Source: Serpula lacrymans var. lacrymans S7.9
Taxonomy: Eukaryota > Basidiomycota > Agaricomycetes > Boletales > Serpulaceae
DNA length: 64,000 nucleotides
Direction: 5' to 3'
Assembly (NCBI RefSeq): GCF_000218685.1
Contig: NW_006763296.1
Location: 1,260,907 to 1,324,906 of the forward strand
A program made the translations under genes and the position numbers. Each line of letters starts with the position of its first letter. Positions within the stretch are counted from its first letter, which is position 1. Shown here one piece after another: positions 33,101 through 42,602 of the stretch. The notes beneath the pieces were generated by a model that did no database searches, had not been told where the DNA came from, and saw nothing but the letters and a program-made list of their open reading frames with translations.

Positions 33101-33636
33101 TCAATGGGGCCGATCGGATTGCTATCTGGGTCTCGTTTGTTGTACTGTTTTCGTAAAGCTGTCTGCCAATTATCGAGGCTGCCAAGAGAAAGACCGTGAA
33201 TAAAAAGGTAAACAGGAAAGTTTGAGCTCACGATATTTTTCTATCTTGAGTTAGGGTGTAGAGTAATCTGTGCATGATACGAGGTAGCACAGAATTAGTT
33301 GCGCAGGTCAGATCATCCTCGATGTCCTACAACGAAGTTAGGTGTGAGTGGAGAGTATAAAATATGAGGTGGGGGGATAGACACATCCCGCGGTATCTGT
33401 GGGTGACAGGAGGGAAACGGAGGTTGCATAAAGATACTAACCGTCACAGTGACCTCACTCAACGCAAACAGGGAGCTGAAGGTGGAGAAAAACTGGCTGA
33501 AGGCAGCCCATTTCCACTGGCGACGGAGCTCCTGGAGCTCGGGAGAAAGAGACTGGGCAGAGGTAGAATAGGCGGGTGATGCAGCACGGGGCGTTGAGGA
33601 AGATGCAGCAGTACGAGCTGAGGTGCGGCGAGGCAT
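30167..33636 (-). CDS. DDT/WHIM-like and PHD-finger chromatin protein (RSF1/CECR2-like)
   Basis: This is probably an accessory subunit of an ISWI-type nucleosome remodeller, acting in the nucleus. The N-terminal exon (MPRRTSARTAASSS) leads to a DDT-like helical part (LLYTLTQDRKISLDNW). Then comes the WHIM-like motif RIEPIGYDSQKNAYWL followed by DRLWIQREPP, the diagnostic arrangement of RSF1, CECR2 and BAZ proteins. A basic, disordered middle follows. A long charged coiled coil (about 31,300-31,600, rich in RKRSS, KEREQK) comes next. The C-terminal PHD finger has the Cys pairs CGLCSKW and CQRCS with a HISCH centre. The last exon is low-complexity and ends YPTFPR. At least eight exons are needed; the exact borders are inferred. 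The assignment to RSF1 rather than another DDT protein is by motif only. Confidence 0.72.
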
Positions 33637-34084
33637 ACGCGCAGCTCCTTATAAGACTTTATAAAAAGGTCGGAGATCCGGCAGGTGTTCTGCGTTGGGT
33701 CTCTAGCAAATGATTGCACTGAAATGCACAACGAGGGCGATATCGCAGCAGACAACAGTGCGCAGTGTCGTCGTCGCCAGAAAAGACAGTGAGAACACAG
33801 GTGCGGGCGTCGTCGTCGTCGTCAACAGTGACCAAGGCCAAAACGAGTTGAGGAAGACTAATGCAAAACAGAGCCACCAAACAGCTGTGTATTATGTAAT
33901 ATTATTTGCGTATTATTTCGACATTAATTATTCCCACTACCCATCTCTTGACCAGCTTCGCCCTTCTGTCTTTTCCTCATCCTTGCCTTGGTTGTGCGGG
34001 ACAGCCGTCGCATGGCCGGCGTCTGGTACCTGCAAACATCATGCCATTTAGCCAGACTCGGTGCCTGTAAACGCCAGATATCTC
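33637..34084. other. Spacer with GTC microsatellite upstream of the PHD gene
   Basis: The 448 bp hold the promoter of the minus-strand PHD gene and the 3' region of the Alba gene. Five GTC units lie at 33809-33823. No gene is visible. Confidence 0.5.
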
Positions 34085-34508
34085 CTACGTGACGCTTTGG
34101 TCCGCTGAACCCGGAAGAGCTCGTCTGCTCAGCGTGATCTTCATGTATGGTTGTAGTCTCTCTTCATCGTCCCCCCGTTCCGCATCTTCGACATATCCCA
34201 GACGGTTGTATTGGTGCAGACCTGATAAACTGCTTGAAATGTCCAAGATCTTCATATATTCCCTTTTGATAATTTCAACCACCGTGATAAGACGTGGCAT
34301 CACTAGACTGCCTGGAGGTGTATACAGCATCAATGCATCCTCGGGATTCTTCTGTTCAATCTGATCAGCGTTCATGTCCACATGTTATTGAGCAGAGATC
34401 AACAACCTCAAAAAACTCGAGGGCAAAGTTTACCCAATAACGTATCTTCCCTTGCCTTGTTATGCGAATGGTGTTCTTCGGTTCAACATTATCTGCCATG
34501 TCGCTCAT
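34085..34508 (-). CDS. Alba-domain nucleic-acid-binding protein (Rpp25-like)
   Basis: Small Alba proteins bind RNA or DNA. Eukaryotic relatives are subunits of RNase P/MRP (Rpp20, Rpp25) or mRNA-binding factors. Exon 1 encodes MSDMADNVEPKNTIRIT followed by GKIRYWVNFALEFFE, the first Alba strand and helix. A 46-nt intron follows. Exon 2 carries ITVVEIIKREYMKI and GLHQYNRLGYVED, then the final strand PYMKITLSRR. The total is about 125 residues, right for the family. ATG 34508 and ATG 34499 are both in frame; the upstream one is given. It is divergent from the PITH gene. Confidence 0.72.
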
Positions 34509-34732
34509 CGCATCTACTGTAGAGTTTCGGCCTCGTCACAAACTAACTGCGACAATGTAAATTATCACAGGTTCAACTTGGCTTGTGACAGGTGACCTCA
34601 AGGTGACCTCACTGTGATTAGTTGTCGGCCGTGACAAGATAGCTACAGTGCCTTTCCTTTTGATTATTCGCACTATTACTGTCATCAGACTCATCAAGGA
34701 TCTTGAATAACACTACTTCTGGACGCGTAAAA
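34509..34732. promoter_or_regulatory. Divergent promoter with AGGTGACCTCA direct repeat
   Basis: The 224-bp spacer between the Alba and PITH start codons contains two adjoining copies of GGTGACCTCA (34590-34611), each nearly palindromic (GGTGACC). These are candidate binding sites for a transcription factor. This is seen only as sequence. Confidence 0.4.
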
Positions 34733-35753
34733 ATGCCCCATCATCATCACGATAATTGTAGCCATGAGGGTCACGACCACGACCACAGTTCTTCGGACTC
34801 AACTGGGCCAAATGATAACTTGTTCACTCACATCGATCGGTCGAACGTAGTTGCTTTGAATGCAGGGGGACAAGGCTCTGAAATCATAAAACCATGGGAT
34901 AAGCGTCTAGATGAAGAAGTGGTACGCTTGATATCTCCCTCATTTCTTAAGTTTACTTCCGAGCGTTGACAATCGCATAGTTTCTGGAATCCGATTCAGA
35001 CGATCAACTGTAAGGTCCCTATTAGCATAGGCTTGGGTTATTACAGTGAGACTGAGGCCTTTTCATTCTATTATCTGAGAATATTGCGTGTACCTTTCAC
35101 GGGTGCTGTCAGGCTTCGGTCTTTACTCCTGAAGACAGGTCCAGGTGATCAAACACCCACCAAAGTGGCTTTGGTATGTCATACGTGTCATGTCTTATGT
35201 CTTATCGCTGCCTAGTACCTTGGTGTTTGCGTCCGTGTGATTCCGGCTGACAGTTGCATGCTCTCAGTTTGCCAATGAACAAAGCTTGGATTTCGACGAT
35301 GTAAACGATAAGTCTCCCACTCAAGAGTTCGACATAGCGCAAGGAAGAGAAGTAGGTGAATATGCTGTTAAGTAAGTTTTATCCTTCTTTATCATGCCTA
35401 CAGTTTACCCCGAGATACTTTCTCCTTCTCTACATGCAGAAACATTACCTTTAGTTACTGATCGTTTGCGAAACCTGTTGCTACAGAACTGCAAAATTCT
35501 CTACCTTATCTGGTATCACCCTATTTTTCCCTGCAGCGCAGGGTGCGGACAACACCCGAATATACTTTGTGGGCTTCTTGGGCCATTGGTCCGAGGTAAT
35601 TGACTGTATCGCCCTTTTCTGCTCAACTCCTTATGCGTAGTCTTTTAGCGCAAGAATAACCCATTTATCACGGTATATGAAGCGCAAGCCAATCTTGCCG
35701 ATCACGAAAAAATTCAAGGGACAGAGGGCAATTTTAGCACCTCACAATCGTAG
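34733..35753 (+). CDS. PITH-domain protein
   Basis: PITH domains interact with the 26S proteasome in thioredoxin-like TXNL1 and occur alone in PITHD1. The N-terminus is His-rich (MPHHHHDNCSHEGHDHDH), common in stand-alone fungal PITH proteins. Then come LFTHIDRSNVVALNA, the acidic FLESDSDDQL, LRVPFTGAVRLRSLLL, SLDFDDVNDKSPTQEFD, ITLFFPAAQGADNTR and IYFVGFLGHWSE, and the C-terminal FITVYEAQANLADHEKI. Five introns are needed, for example from about 35,372 (GTAAGT) to a CTACAG acceptor near 35,485. An in-frame ATG ten codons upstream exists, but the start with the His tract matches family layout. Confidence 0.88.
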
Positions 35754-35931
35754 TGTACCGCGCAAAATGCCGTTTTGACAGTCATATAGTGTCGCGAATC
35801 ACACCTGCTGTTTAGTTGTTCAAGACACAGAACCAGATAAAAGGATATTTCAAATATGTGGCCCTTTATGATTGTCTACCATAGTGTGTCCCTCTCATGC
35901 CCACAGCCAAAATATGTACCATAATATCACC

Positions 35932-38919
35932 TCAACTGGGCTTAGCATTTTGCGAACCTTCTGCGCTACGCTGCATGAACGATTGCAGGATCTCGGAACT
36001 CAGGTTTCCCATTCCTCCGTGCGCACCAGTAACTCCTGATCCTTGGGCGACACCAGAAGAGGGATTCCCTCCCTGGAACAGTATAAGAATTTCAGTTCTA
36101 AGAACGATGAAAGCGGCAAAGAAGACACTTACAAACATACTAAAACTATTCCCAGAGTGCGCGGGGTTGAGATACGGACTCATGTTTGGCATGTTTAGGC
36201 CAGACAATTCTTGAAGCTGCTGACGTTGCTGTTGTTGAGGTGCTTGCAATGCTTGCGATTGTTGCTGTTGGCGCATTTGTTGCTGTTGCTTTGCAGCAAA
36301 GTGTGCCAAAAAAGCACCGCGTTTTGTTGAATCCAATGTTTGTAGCCGAGCTACCAAATTAGCTGGAAGATTGATACCACCAATGGATATAGTATTTGCT
36401 GGCTTAGGCGCTTCAGGTACACTGCCCTTTGGCAACTCTGGTACACCTGTTGGAAACACAGCACCTAGTAAACCATTACTGATGGAAAATATAACAAGAT
36501 TGTTTGACAGTGATCCTTGAGGATTTTGCCAAGCCGCTAATGCATACTAGAGAATCCTCAGCCGAGAACTGAAAAATATCCAAAACAAAGAAACATACCA
36601 CGTGGCTCTCAATCAGTAGTTGGTTTAAGGCCATCAGATGCTGTTCGTTCACTTTTGAATCAATACTTCGAGGATGAGGTTTAAATTGGACCAATGCTGG
36701 TCTGTGGCGGCTTATCCAATTCTGAATTTCAGTTGGAGTGGCTGCCAATTCCTTGGCTGGTGTTAATTTCAGGGTCCTTGGCCAACTTTCTGCACGTCTA
36801 AAAAATGGCTTTCTCTAAGATGTAACGAAATTATAACTCTTAAAAAACGCACATATCACCGTTGGGGAATGCCTTAACTTCCGCGCGCAATTCTTTCGAT
36901 CCTTGTGCGCTTGGGTGTTGACCTGACCATATCAAAGTGCCTTGCCACGCTTCGGGACTAGCACTTTGTGAAAGCTGACCCGTATTTGAAGTCTGATGGG
37001 TTGGGGGATGTGAGGACACGGCAAGACTTTGGGGTCTGATACCCTTCTGATCAAGGAGCTTCTGCATTTGGGCGGCTACATCTGGCGGAATCTGCATATT
37101 CGTATTCCCTTGAGAAGAGCCAGAGCCACCTGGACCCGGACGAATTAGCTGCATAAGGGTTTGTGGATCAGAAATAATCGGTTTAGACTCGCTTGCAGCA
37201 GGCACAGTAGTCGTTGCGTCTGTGACGGGATTGGATGGTAGCTGCGTTTGTGACGGTAAAGGATTTGACGTCTGAGTAGTCCTAGAAGGGGCGGCTATAT
37301 TTACCGCGTCTGTTGAGGAAACTTGCGGTTCATTGTTTTCCTGGTCTGTTGCTTGCGCTTGCGTCCCCGCCGAAGCTTGCCTGGAAGCCTGTAGCTGTTT
37401 CATATGTTCCATTAGGAACTTCTTGATTTGGAACGAGGCTTGCGATTTGACTATTCTCTCTTTCTGTAATTTTTCTACCAGTTGGGTTTGGCCGGCAGCT
37501 GATGCAGTAGATGCTTGCTTTTCTAATGCCTGAACTTCTGATTCATACCGACGCACGCGCTCCATCATCAGGAGTAAATGAGGCTGCGATTGGCCGGTAG
37601 TAGATGCGTTCGAAGGGGCCGTTGTTCTGGAAGTCGAGGGCTGCGATGGCAGGGTGGGGTGCAGGGGTTGATGACTCACCGGTAGAGCCTGGACTAGGTG
37701 TGGAGGCATGACTGGTTGCTGGGCAGGCACACTAGTGGGAGGCTGAAGAATCTGAGGCGTTGGGTGCTGTTGTTTCAGAGCAGGAGAATGAGCAGGAGCA
37801 GCTGCCGTTGACAAAGTAGGGCTTGGTTTCGGTGACTGGCCATTAAAAGAGTGTGAAGGTTTGTGACGCTTCGACTCTGGGCTACGCTCATTGAGTTGCA
37901 CGTCACTGCTGCGCTTGACAGCTTTACAAGAATCAGAAATGCAAGAAGCGAGGAACACTTCAAAAAACAAACCAGATCTTTGTTGCATAGGAAATCCTGT
38001 CAAATATAGTGTGTGCTGTGGCCGGACTGCGAACCAAGGCTGTTGCATACTTCCACCGGCGACCTGTAATCGTGAATTCAGCACTTTGAGAAGCATAGTT
38101 TTCGGTAACAAAAAACATGACAAACCGCGGATTGTAGCTCCTGAAACCTAGGGATTTGTCGCAAGCTAATCAAACTGAAGTGTATCTTCCTCTATAGAAA
38201 ATCAAGCAATATAATGGCTCAGAGAACCTACGCACCCTGGCTGAAAGGATTGCGACGAACCTTTTTTAGCTCAGAGGGCATAGTCTCCCAAGACACCGAA
38301 TCAAGATGGGAGAGCATGTTCCATTGGGGCCGCTGTGCATTATCTGCGGGCGAAGCTGCGACATGTACTAGGTGACATATCAGAGATCGGATGGCATTGT
38401 GAGCATTCTGTGGAGGGTTGATTGATGCAGTACTCGAGGATTTAAGAATGTCGAACAACTAGAGAGGGAATCCCGATGGAGTAAATGCGGCGAGGTAGTG
38501 TGAATGAGAGCGTATTGAGTACCTCGATCGCTGCTACCAATCCTTCCAAGGCAGACATCCCTCTACTTCCACCAGAATTTGTCTGGCCGATACCCAGATT
38601 TTCAGGTTGTTCGTATAGTTCTTTAGTGATAGGTTTGATAAGAGAGAAGAACCGCTTGGATAGTAAAGGCGAAGGCCGACTATCTGCTACGGCGTACGTT
38701 ACGAACGCTATACGAAACTAGACAGATAATTCAAGGTTACTTGAAAAAACAATCTGAAAGTAAAATTATCCTTACTTGATGATTTGCATGAATCTCGTTT
38801 AAACGCTTGAGTAAGGGAGATATGTATTCAGCGAGGACACATGGCCATTCTGCGGCGAGTAAAAGAGAAGAGTCGACGACGACGGTTACAGCGACAACAT
38901 CGAGAGTGGTCTCAGACAT
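35932..38919 (-). CDS. MED25: Mediator subunit 25-like protein (VWA domain)
   Basis: MED25 is a Mediator tail subunit that contacts transcription activators. The N-terminus MSETTLDVVAVTVVVDSSLL fits the VWA-type domain of MED25, continuing through LLKRLNEIHANHQ, RIAFVTYAVADSR, FFSLIKPITKELYEQPENLG and ALEGLVAAIEVFD. A long disordered middle follows, with a nuclear-type basic patch (ESKRHKPS), a coiled coil (RVRRYESEVQALEKQAS) and a Gln/Pro-rich part. Near residue 700, WQGTLIWSG is like the start of the MED25/PTOV activator-binding domain. A polyglutamine tract lies at 36,200-36,300. The last residues are GSQNAKPS. Many introns are present. The VWA part is the firmest evidence. Confidence 0.74.
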
Positions 38920-39252
38920 TTGTTTGAAAGAGACTTATGGGATAATTACTGTGCGCTACAGGGGTTACAACATAATACAAGCCAAGACAAGACAGCGAAG
39001 CGTGACGCGCATCCTTGCGGTCCTTACGGCAGACAGCCAGTAAGATCTGGATCAATACCCTTAATCTGCTCTCATTCGGACTCATAAGCTTCTAAAAGCT
39101 CTACAAAACTACCTGTATTGCTGAGAAGAGTAAACTAATAACGAGCAATGCGTCGTGCCAAGTCATGATAATAAAACAGATAAACAAAGATCGTCCAAGT
39201 CCATGCAGATAACGTTTACACAGTCCATGCCCTAATACCGAAAACGCTGCAA
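38920..39252. other. Spacer upstream of the MED25-like gene
   Basis: The 333 bp hold the promoter of the minus-strand MED25-like gene and the 3' untranslated part of the secreted-protein gene. No gene or repeat is visible. Confidence 0.5.
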
Positions 39253-39947
39253 TCAAACTAGTACCAGCCCTGCTACTATGCTCATCAGGGTGCCGAGCAT
39301 GACGCCGAACCATCCACCAGAAAGCTGCCAAGATACCCGAGCACTAGATTGAGCTGGTAGCGTATTGGTGCCAACCAAGCCCAGCCACGAGCTATAGTCC
39401 AGAATTGTGCCTGTTGTCGTTGGCGTTGGAAGGACTGATTCAGGCCCTGTGGGAATAAACGTGCCAAGAAGAGTCTCAGTATTGCCATCTGCATCGGTCG
39501 TGGTGTATGTGTAGGGCGTGGGACCGCCAACTTGGGCTTGCGTCGGTGCAGGTTGCCCGACGGGACCCTGTTGCTGGGCTGCGGTGGTAGTAGTGGTAAG
39601 AGCAGCGGTAGACGTAGGTGTTGTTGCCAGGAGTGGCGTCGTGCTGCTAGTCGGTGAGGAGATGGCGCCAGTACCCGTCAGAGTCCGCCTGTTGAGAAAT
39701 ACTCAGATCAATCCGGTCATGGACGACTGAACAAGAATACATGCTCACAATATTTCTGTAGTGGGCAAACCAAGCGCTGGATCTATAGTCACAACCTCAA
39801 CGACCGTATAACCCGCACTAGATGAGGGTAAGGCTTGCATGAAACAAAACAGGATCTTGTTGTAACTTACCCATCAACAACTGTGGCTGTTTGAGCCTGA
39901 ACCCAGCTCGCCCACAGGACGATGGCAGACCAGAAAACCTTTCTCAT
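39253..39947 (-). CDS. Secreted or membrane-anchored Ser/Thr-rich protein
   Basis: This protein of about 200 residues begins with a signal peptide (MRKVFWSAIVLWASWVQA, cleavage likely after QA). A Thr/Ser/Pro/Ala-rich body suited to O-mannosylation follows (TSTAALTTTTTAAQQQ). A hydrophobic C-terminus (GVMLGTLMSIVAGLVLV) ends right at the stop codon. The C-terminal layout, with no charged tail, fits a GPI-anchoring signal or one membrane helix. Two introns are needed; the first must use the TCTAG acceptor, because the earlier CAAG would create a stop. No known domain is recognised. It is probably a cell-wall or surface protein. Confidence 0.7.
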
Positions 39948-40271
39948 ACTAGCGTTGAGATATTGAAGCGGTGTAGGGCTGGTAGAGCGAGGTTACTTGG
40001 GATAGCCGCAGCAGGTGGAGTGCTAGTGCGTGTCCGTAGGAAAAACAACGACAATAATAATAAATACCTCCGCAAGGCGCATCTCGGCATCTCTCCGTGG
40101 GAATGTATTTCTACTATTTCAGCAGATATTTTTATACTCCGCTTGAGTCTTTAGTTTTTTTTTGGGATGATAGATCGATTTCTGCTGCTGCATCGCGTTG
40201 TCGCGCATCCATCTCAAAAGTTTGTTACAAGGTCTTTTTTTGTCTCGTCAAGACTAGATATAAAGAAAAGA
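39948..40271. promoter_or_regulatory. Divergent promoter of the secreted-protein gene and OLA1
   Basis: The 324-bp spacer holds an AAT-rich run with ATAAATA near 40,050-40,065 and a T tract near 40,152. No further site is recognised. Confidence 0.4.
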
Positions 40272-42450
40272 ATGCCACCAAAGAAGGCTCCCGCTCAGGA
40301 AAAGAAAGTTCTTCTTGGCCGTCCTAGCAATAACCTCAAGATCGGTATCGTAGGTTTGTTCTATTATGAATACATATATATTCTTGAGCTGATCGCGCCA
40401 TATTTCCCTGGCAGGACTGCCCAACGTTGGAAAATCGTCGTTTTTTAATGCCTTGTCAAACACAGGTAATTAATCAGCCGTTTACCGTCCTGTCACCACC
40501 AATCTTCTTCTTCACTATATAGACTTGGGCAAAGCAGCGAATTTTCCGTACGCGACTATAAACCCGGAAGAGGCACGTATACCTGTACCCGATGTTCGCT
40601 TTGAATGGCTCTGCGATCTGTATAAACCCGCCTCCCGTGTTCCAGCTTTCCTTACATGTATAGACATCGCTGGTCTCACCGCTGTACGTGACAAAGTTCT
40701 CTCAGACATACGTTTTTATATATAATTGTCCTTAGGGTGCTTCCACAGGTGCAGGTCTTGGAAATGCGTTTCTGTCTCACGTTCGCGCCGTGGACGGTAT
40801 ATTCCAAGTCGTGCGGGCCTTTGACGATGCAGAAGTAATTCACGTCGAGGGTGACGTAGACCCACTTCGTGATATGGAGATCATCCAGACAGAGTTACGA
40901 TTGAAGGACATCGAATGGGTAGAAAAACACTTGGACAATCTCAAGAGAACCGGTCGTTCTCTTGGGAGTAACAGTTTGGCCGATAAGGCGAAGAAGGAAG
41001 AAATCGTACGCTAATAGCTTGCTTTCGCTGTGTGCATTTGCAAACTCACCAGTTAAGGCTACAGTCGAAAAGGTTTTGAAGACTTTGACAGTTGACAACA
41101 AAGATGTACGCAAGGGAGAGTGGTCTAATAAAGAGGCGAGTATTTTGTTACGCTCGCTTAACCTTCCTGCATAATGTGGGCCAACACTTTCATGATGAAA
41201 AAGAGCGATACGCTCGATAACCCAGCTCGTCGAGGAGGGAGTAACGCCCCATATTCCTTTGAGATAATATACATATCTGATTATATCTTCTCTTCACAAG
41301 TTTGATTTATTTGCTTGAATAATCAACTAAACTCTTTGTTTTGCAGGTGATTAAAAACTTTGGATTATCTTTTTTACGACGAAAAAGAGCAGTATGCTCG
41401 ATAACCCAGCTCGTCGAGGAGGGAGTAACGCCCCACATTCCTTTGAGATCATTTAACATATCTGACCCCATTCAATTAATTTGTCTGCTTAAGTCACCAG
41501 CTAATATACTTTTTTGCAGGTGATTTTCATTCTAATTTAGATTATCTTTTACGCGATGAAAAAGAGCAACCTGCTCGATAACCCAGCTCGTCGAGGCGGG
41601 AGTAACGCCCCAAAGCCTTTGAGATTATTTTTTCTCTGACTCAATTATTCATCCTTGTTGAGGTAAACCTGACATACTTTTCGTTCAGATTGAAGTCGTC
41701 AATAGCTTGTCGCTCTTAACTGCCAAACCTGTGACTTATCTCGTGAATCTCAGCGAGAAGGATTATATCAGGAAGAAGAATAAATGGTGCGTGTATTCCC
41801 GTTATTTTATACTTCGCTCTCAATTTTAATATGAAATTGGACAGGCTAGCCAAGATCAAGGGATGGATTGATGTTCATAATCCCGGGGATCCCCTCATTC
41901 CGTTTTCCGTCTCCTTGGAAGAGCGTCTGGCTCGAATGTCGCCCGAGGAGAAAGAAGAAACACAGAAAGAAATCGGGGCTCAGACCGGACTGGGAAAGAT
42001 CACTCAAGCTGGTTACGCCAGCCTCGATGTTTGTAACGCTCCTTGATTACGGGCTCAATTGGTTAATGCTCTTTGTACAATAGCTCATTCGGTACTTCAC
42101 ATGTGGTCCAGATGAAGTTCGAGCCTGGACCATTAGGAGAGGAACTAAAGCGCCACAAGCCGCTGGTGTCATTCAGTTCGTACTAGTAATAAAATCTTGT
42201 GTTTGCCGGTCATTTTTAATATATTGTTATCGTAGCTCCGACTTCGAAAACAAGTTTGTCTGTGGGGAAATCATGGGTTATGAGGATTTGAAAGAGCACG
42301 GTAGTGAAACTGCCGTCAAAGCAGCTGGCAAACTCAGACAGCAGGGCAAGCCGTATGAGAGTAAGTTATTTCTTTGCTAGATTTTTAGGTATTCTGATTT
42401 CGTTCGTAGTGATTGATGGAGATATTGCCTACTGGAAGAGTGGAGCATAA
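40272..42450 (+). CDS. OLA1: Obg-like ATPase 1 (YchF/OLA1)
   Basis: OLA1 is a cytosolic P-loop ATPase of the Obg GTPase family that binds ribosomes and modulates translation and stress responses. Reading over introns gives [19 protein letters not shown], the G1 loop [28 protein letters not shown] and the G3 region CIDIAGLT, followed by [21 protein letters not shown] coiled-coil insertion and the G4 motif NLSE follow. The latter (in [10 protein letters not shown]) is the OLA1-type change from NKxD that favours ATP. The C-terminal TGS domain shows [18 protein letters not shown] and [14 protein letters not shown]. The final residues are AYWKSGA. About nine exons are present. One intron (41136-41688) is exceptional and is described separately. 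Confidence 0.96.
41192..41280 (+). ncRNA. Intronic structured RNA copy 1, box C/D-like
   Basis: It begins with a perfect box C (ATGATGA, 41192-41198) and ends with CTGA (41277-41280), 89 nt in all. Inside is a hairpin GAGCG-ATA-CGCTC. The stem CCC-AG-CTC-GTC-GAG-GA-GGG follows, with tandem A/G mismatches in its internal loop, then AGTAACGCCCC and CCTTTGAGAT. The outline fits an intronic C/D snoRNA. The bases just before CTGA are not conserved among copies, so an ordinary methylation guide at that box is doubtful. Confidence 0.6.
41376..41465 (+). ncRNA. Intronic structured RNA copy 2, box C/D-like
   Basis: The core is the same as in copy 1. Box C is degenerate (ACGACGA). The hairpin is GAGCA-GTA-TGCTC, where both partners of the last pair have changed relative to copy 1. 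The end is ACATATCTGA, as in copy 1. Confidence 0.57.
41553..41639 (+). ncRNA. Intronic structured RNA copy 3, box C/D-like
   Basis: Box C is GCGATGA with one change. The hairpin is GAGCA-ACC-TGCTC, with a new loop and an intact stem. The CTC-GTC-GAG stem is kept. GGCGGGAGTAACGCC could form an alternative stem here. The end is CTCTGA, ten bases after the conserved TTTGAGAT. Confidence 0.57.
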
Positions 42451-42602
42451 GATAGCTTGCTGTCATTGTACACTATAGGGGATGTGTATGTTGCAGTTCA
42501 AGTTACAGTTTGTATACCAACAGAAGTAAAACGACAATGTGTTTAACAATGATACAAATAAGTGGATGGTATTATGCTCTTGATCGGAAGCTCAAAGACA
42601 GT

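Larger units (their letters stand above)
41136..41688 (+). other. Compound OLA1 intron of three tandem units joined at AG|GT
   Basis: The upstream exon ends at GAG (41135) and the next begins ATT GAA GTC (41689), giving the conserved NKEIEVVNSL in frame. The donor is GCGAGT, a GC-AG type. Inside the intron TTTTGCAG|GTGATT occurs twice (boundaries 41346/41347 and 41519/41520). Each is an acceptor with pyrimidine tract followed at once by a donor. This divides the intron into units of 211, 173 and 169 nt, and each unit has its own branch-like sequence and one copy of the structured RNA. Units 2 and 3 also share the flank GATTATCTTTT. Confidence 0.8.

Noticed and set aside
34703..34732. Upstream in-frame ATG for the PITH protein
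   Set aside because: The ten extra residues are not like the family, whereas the His-rich start at 34733 is typical.
41192..41639. Repeat-spacer pattern of three similar units, CRISPR-like at first sight
   Set aside because: This is a eukaryotic gene with confirmed exons on both sides. The repeats are ~75-90 nt with variable loops and splice signals between, so an intronic RNA is the better reading.
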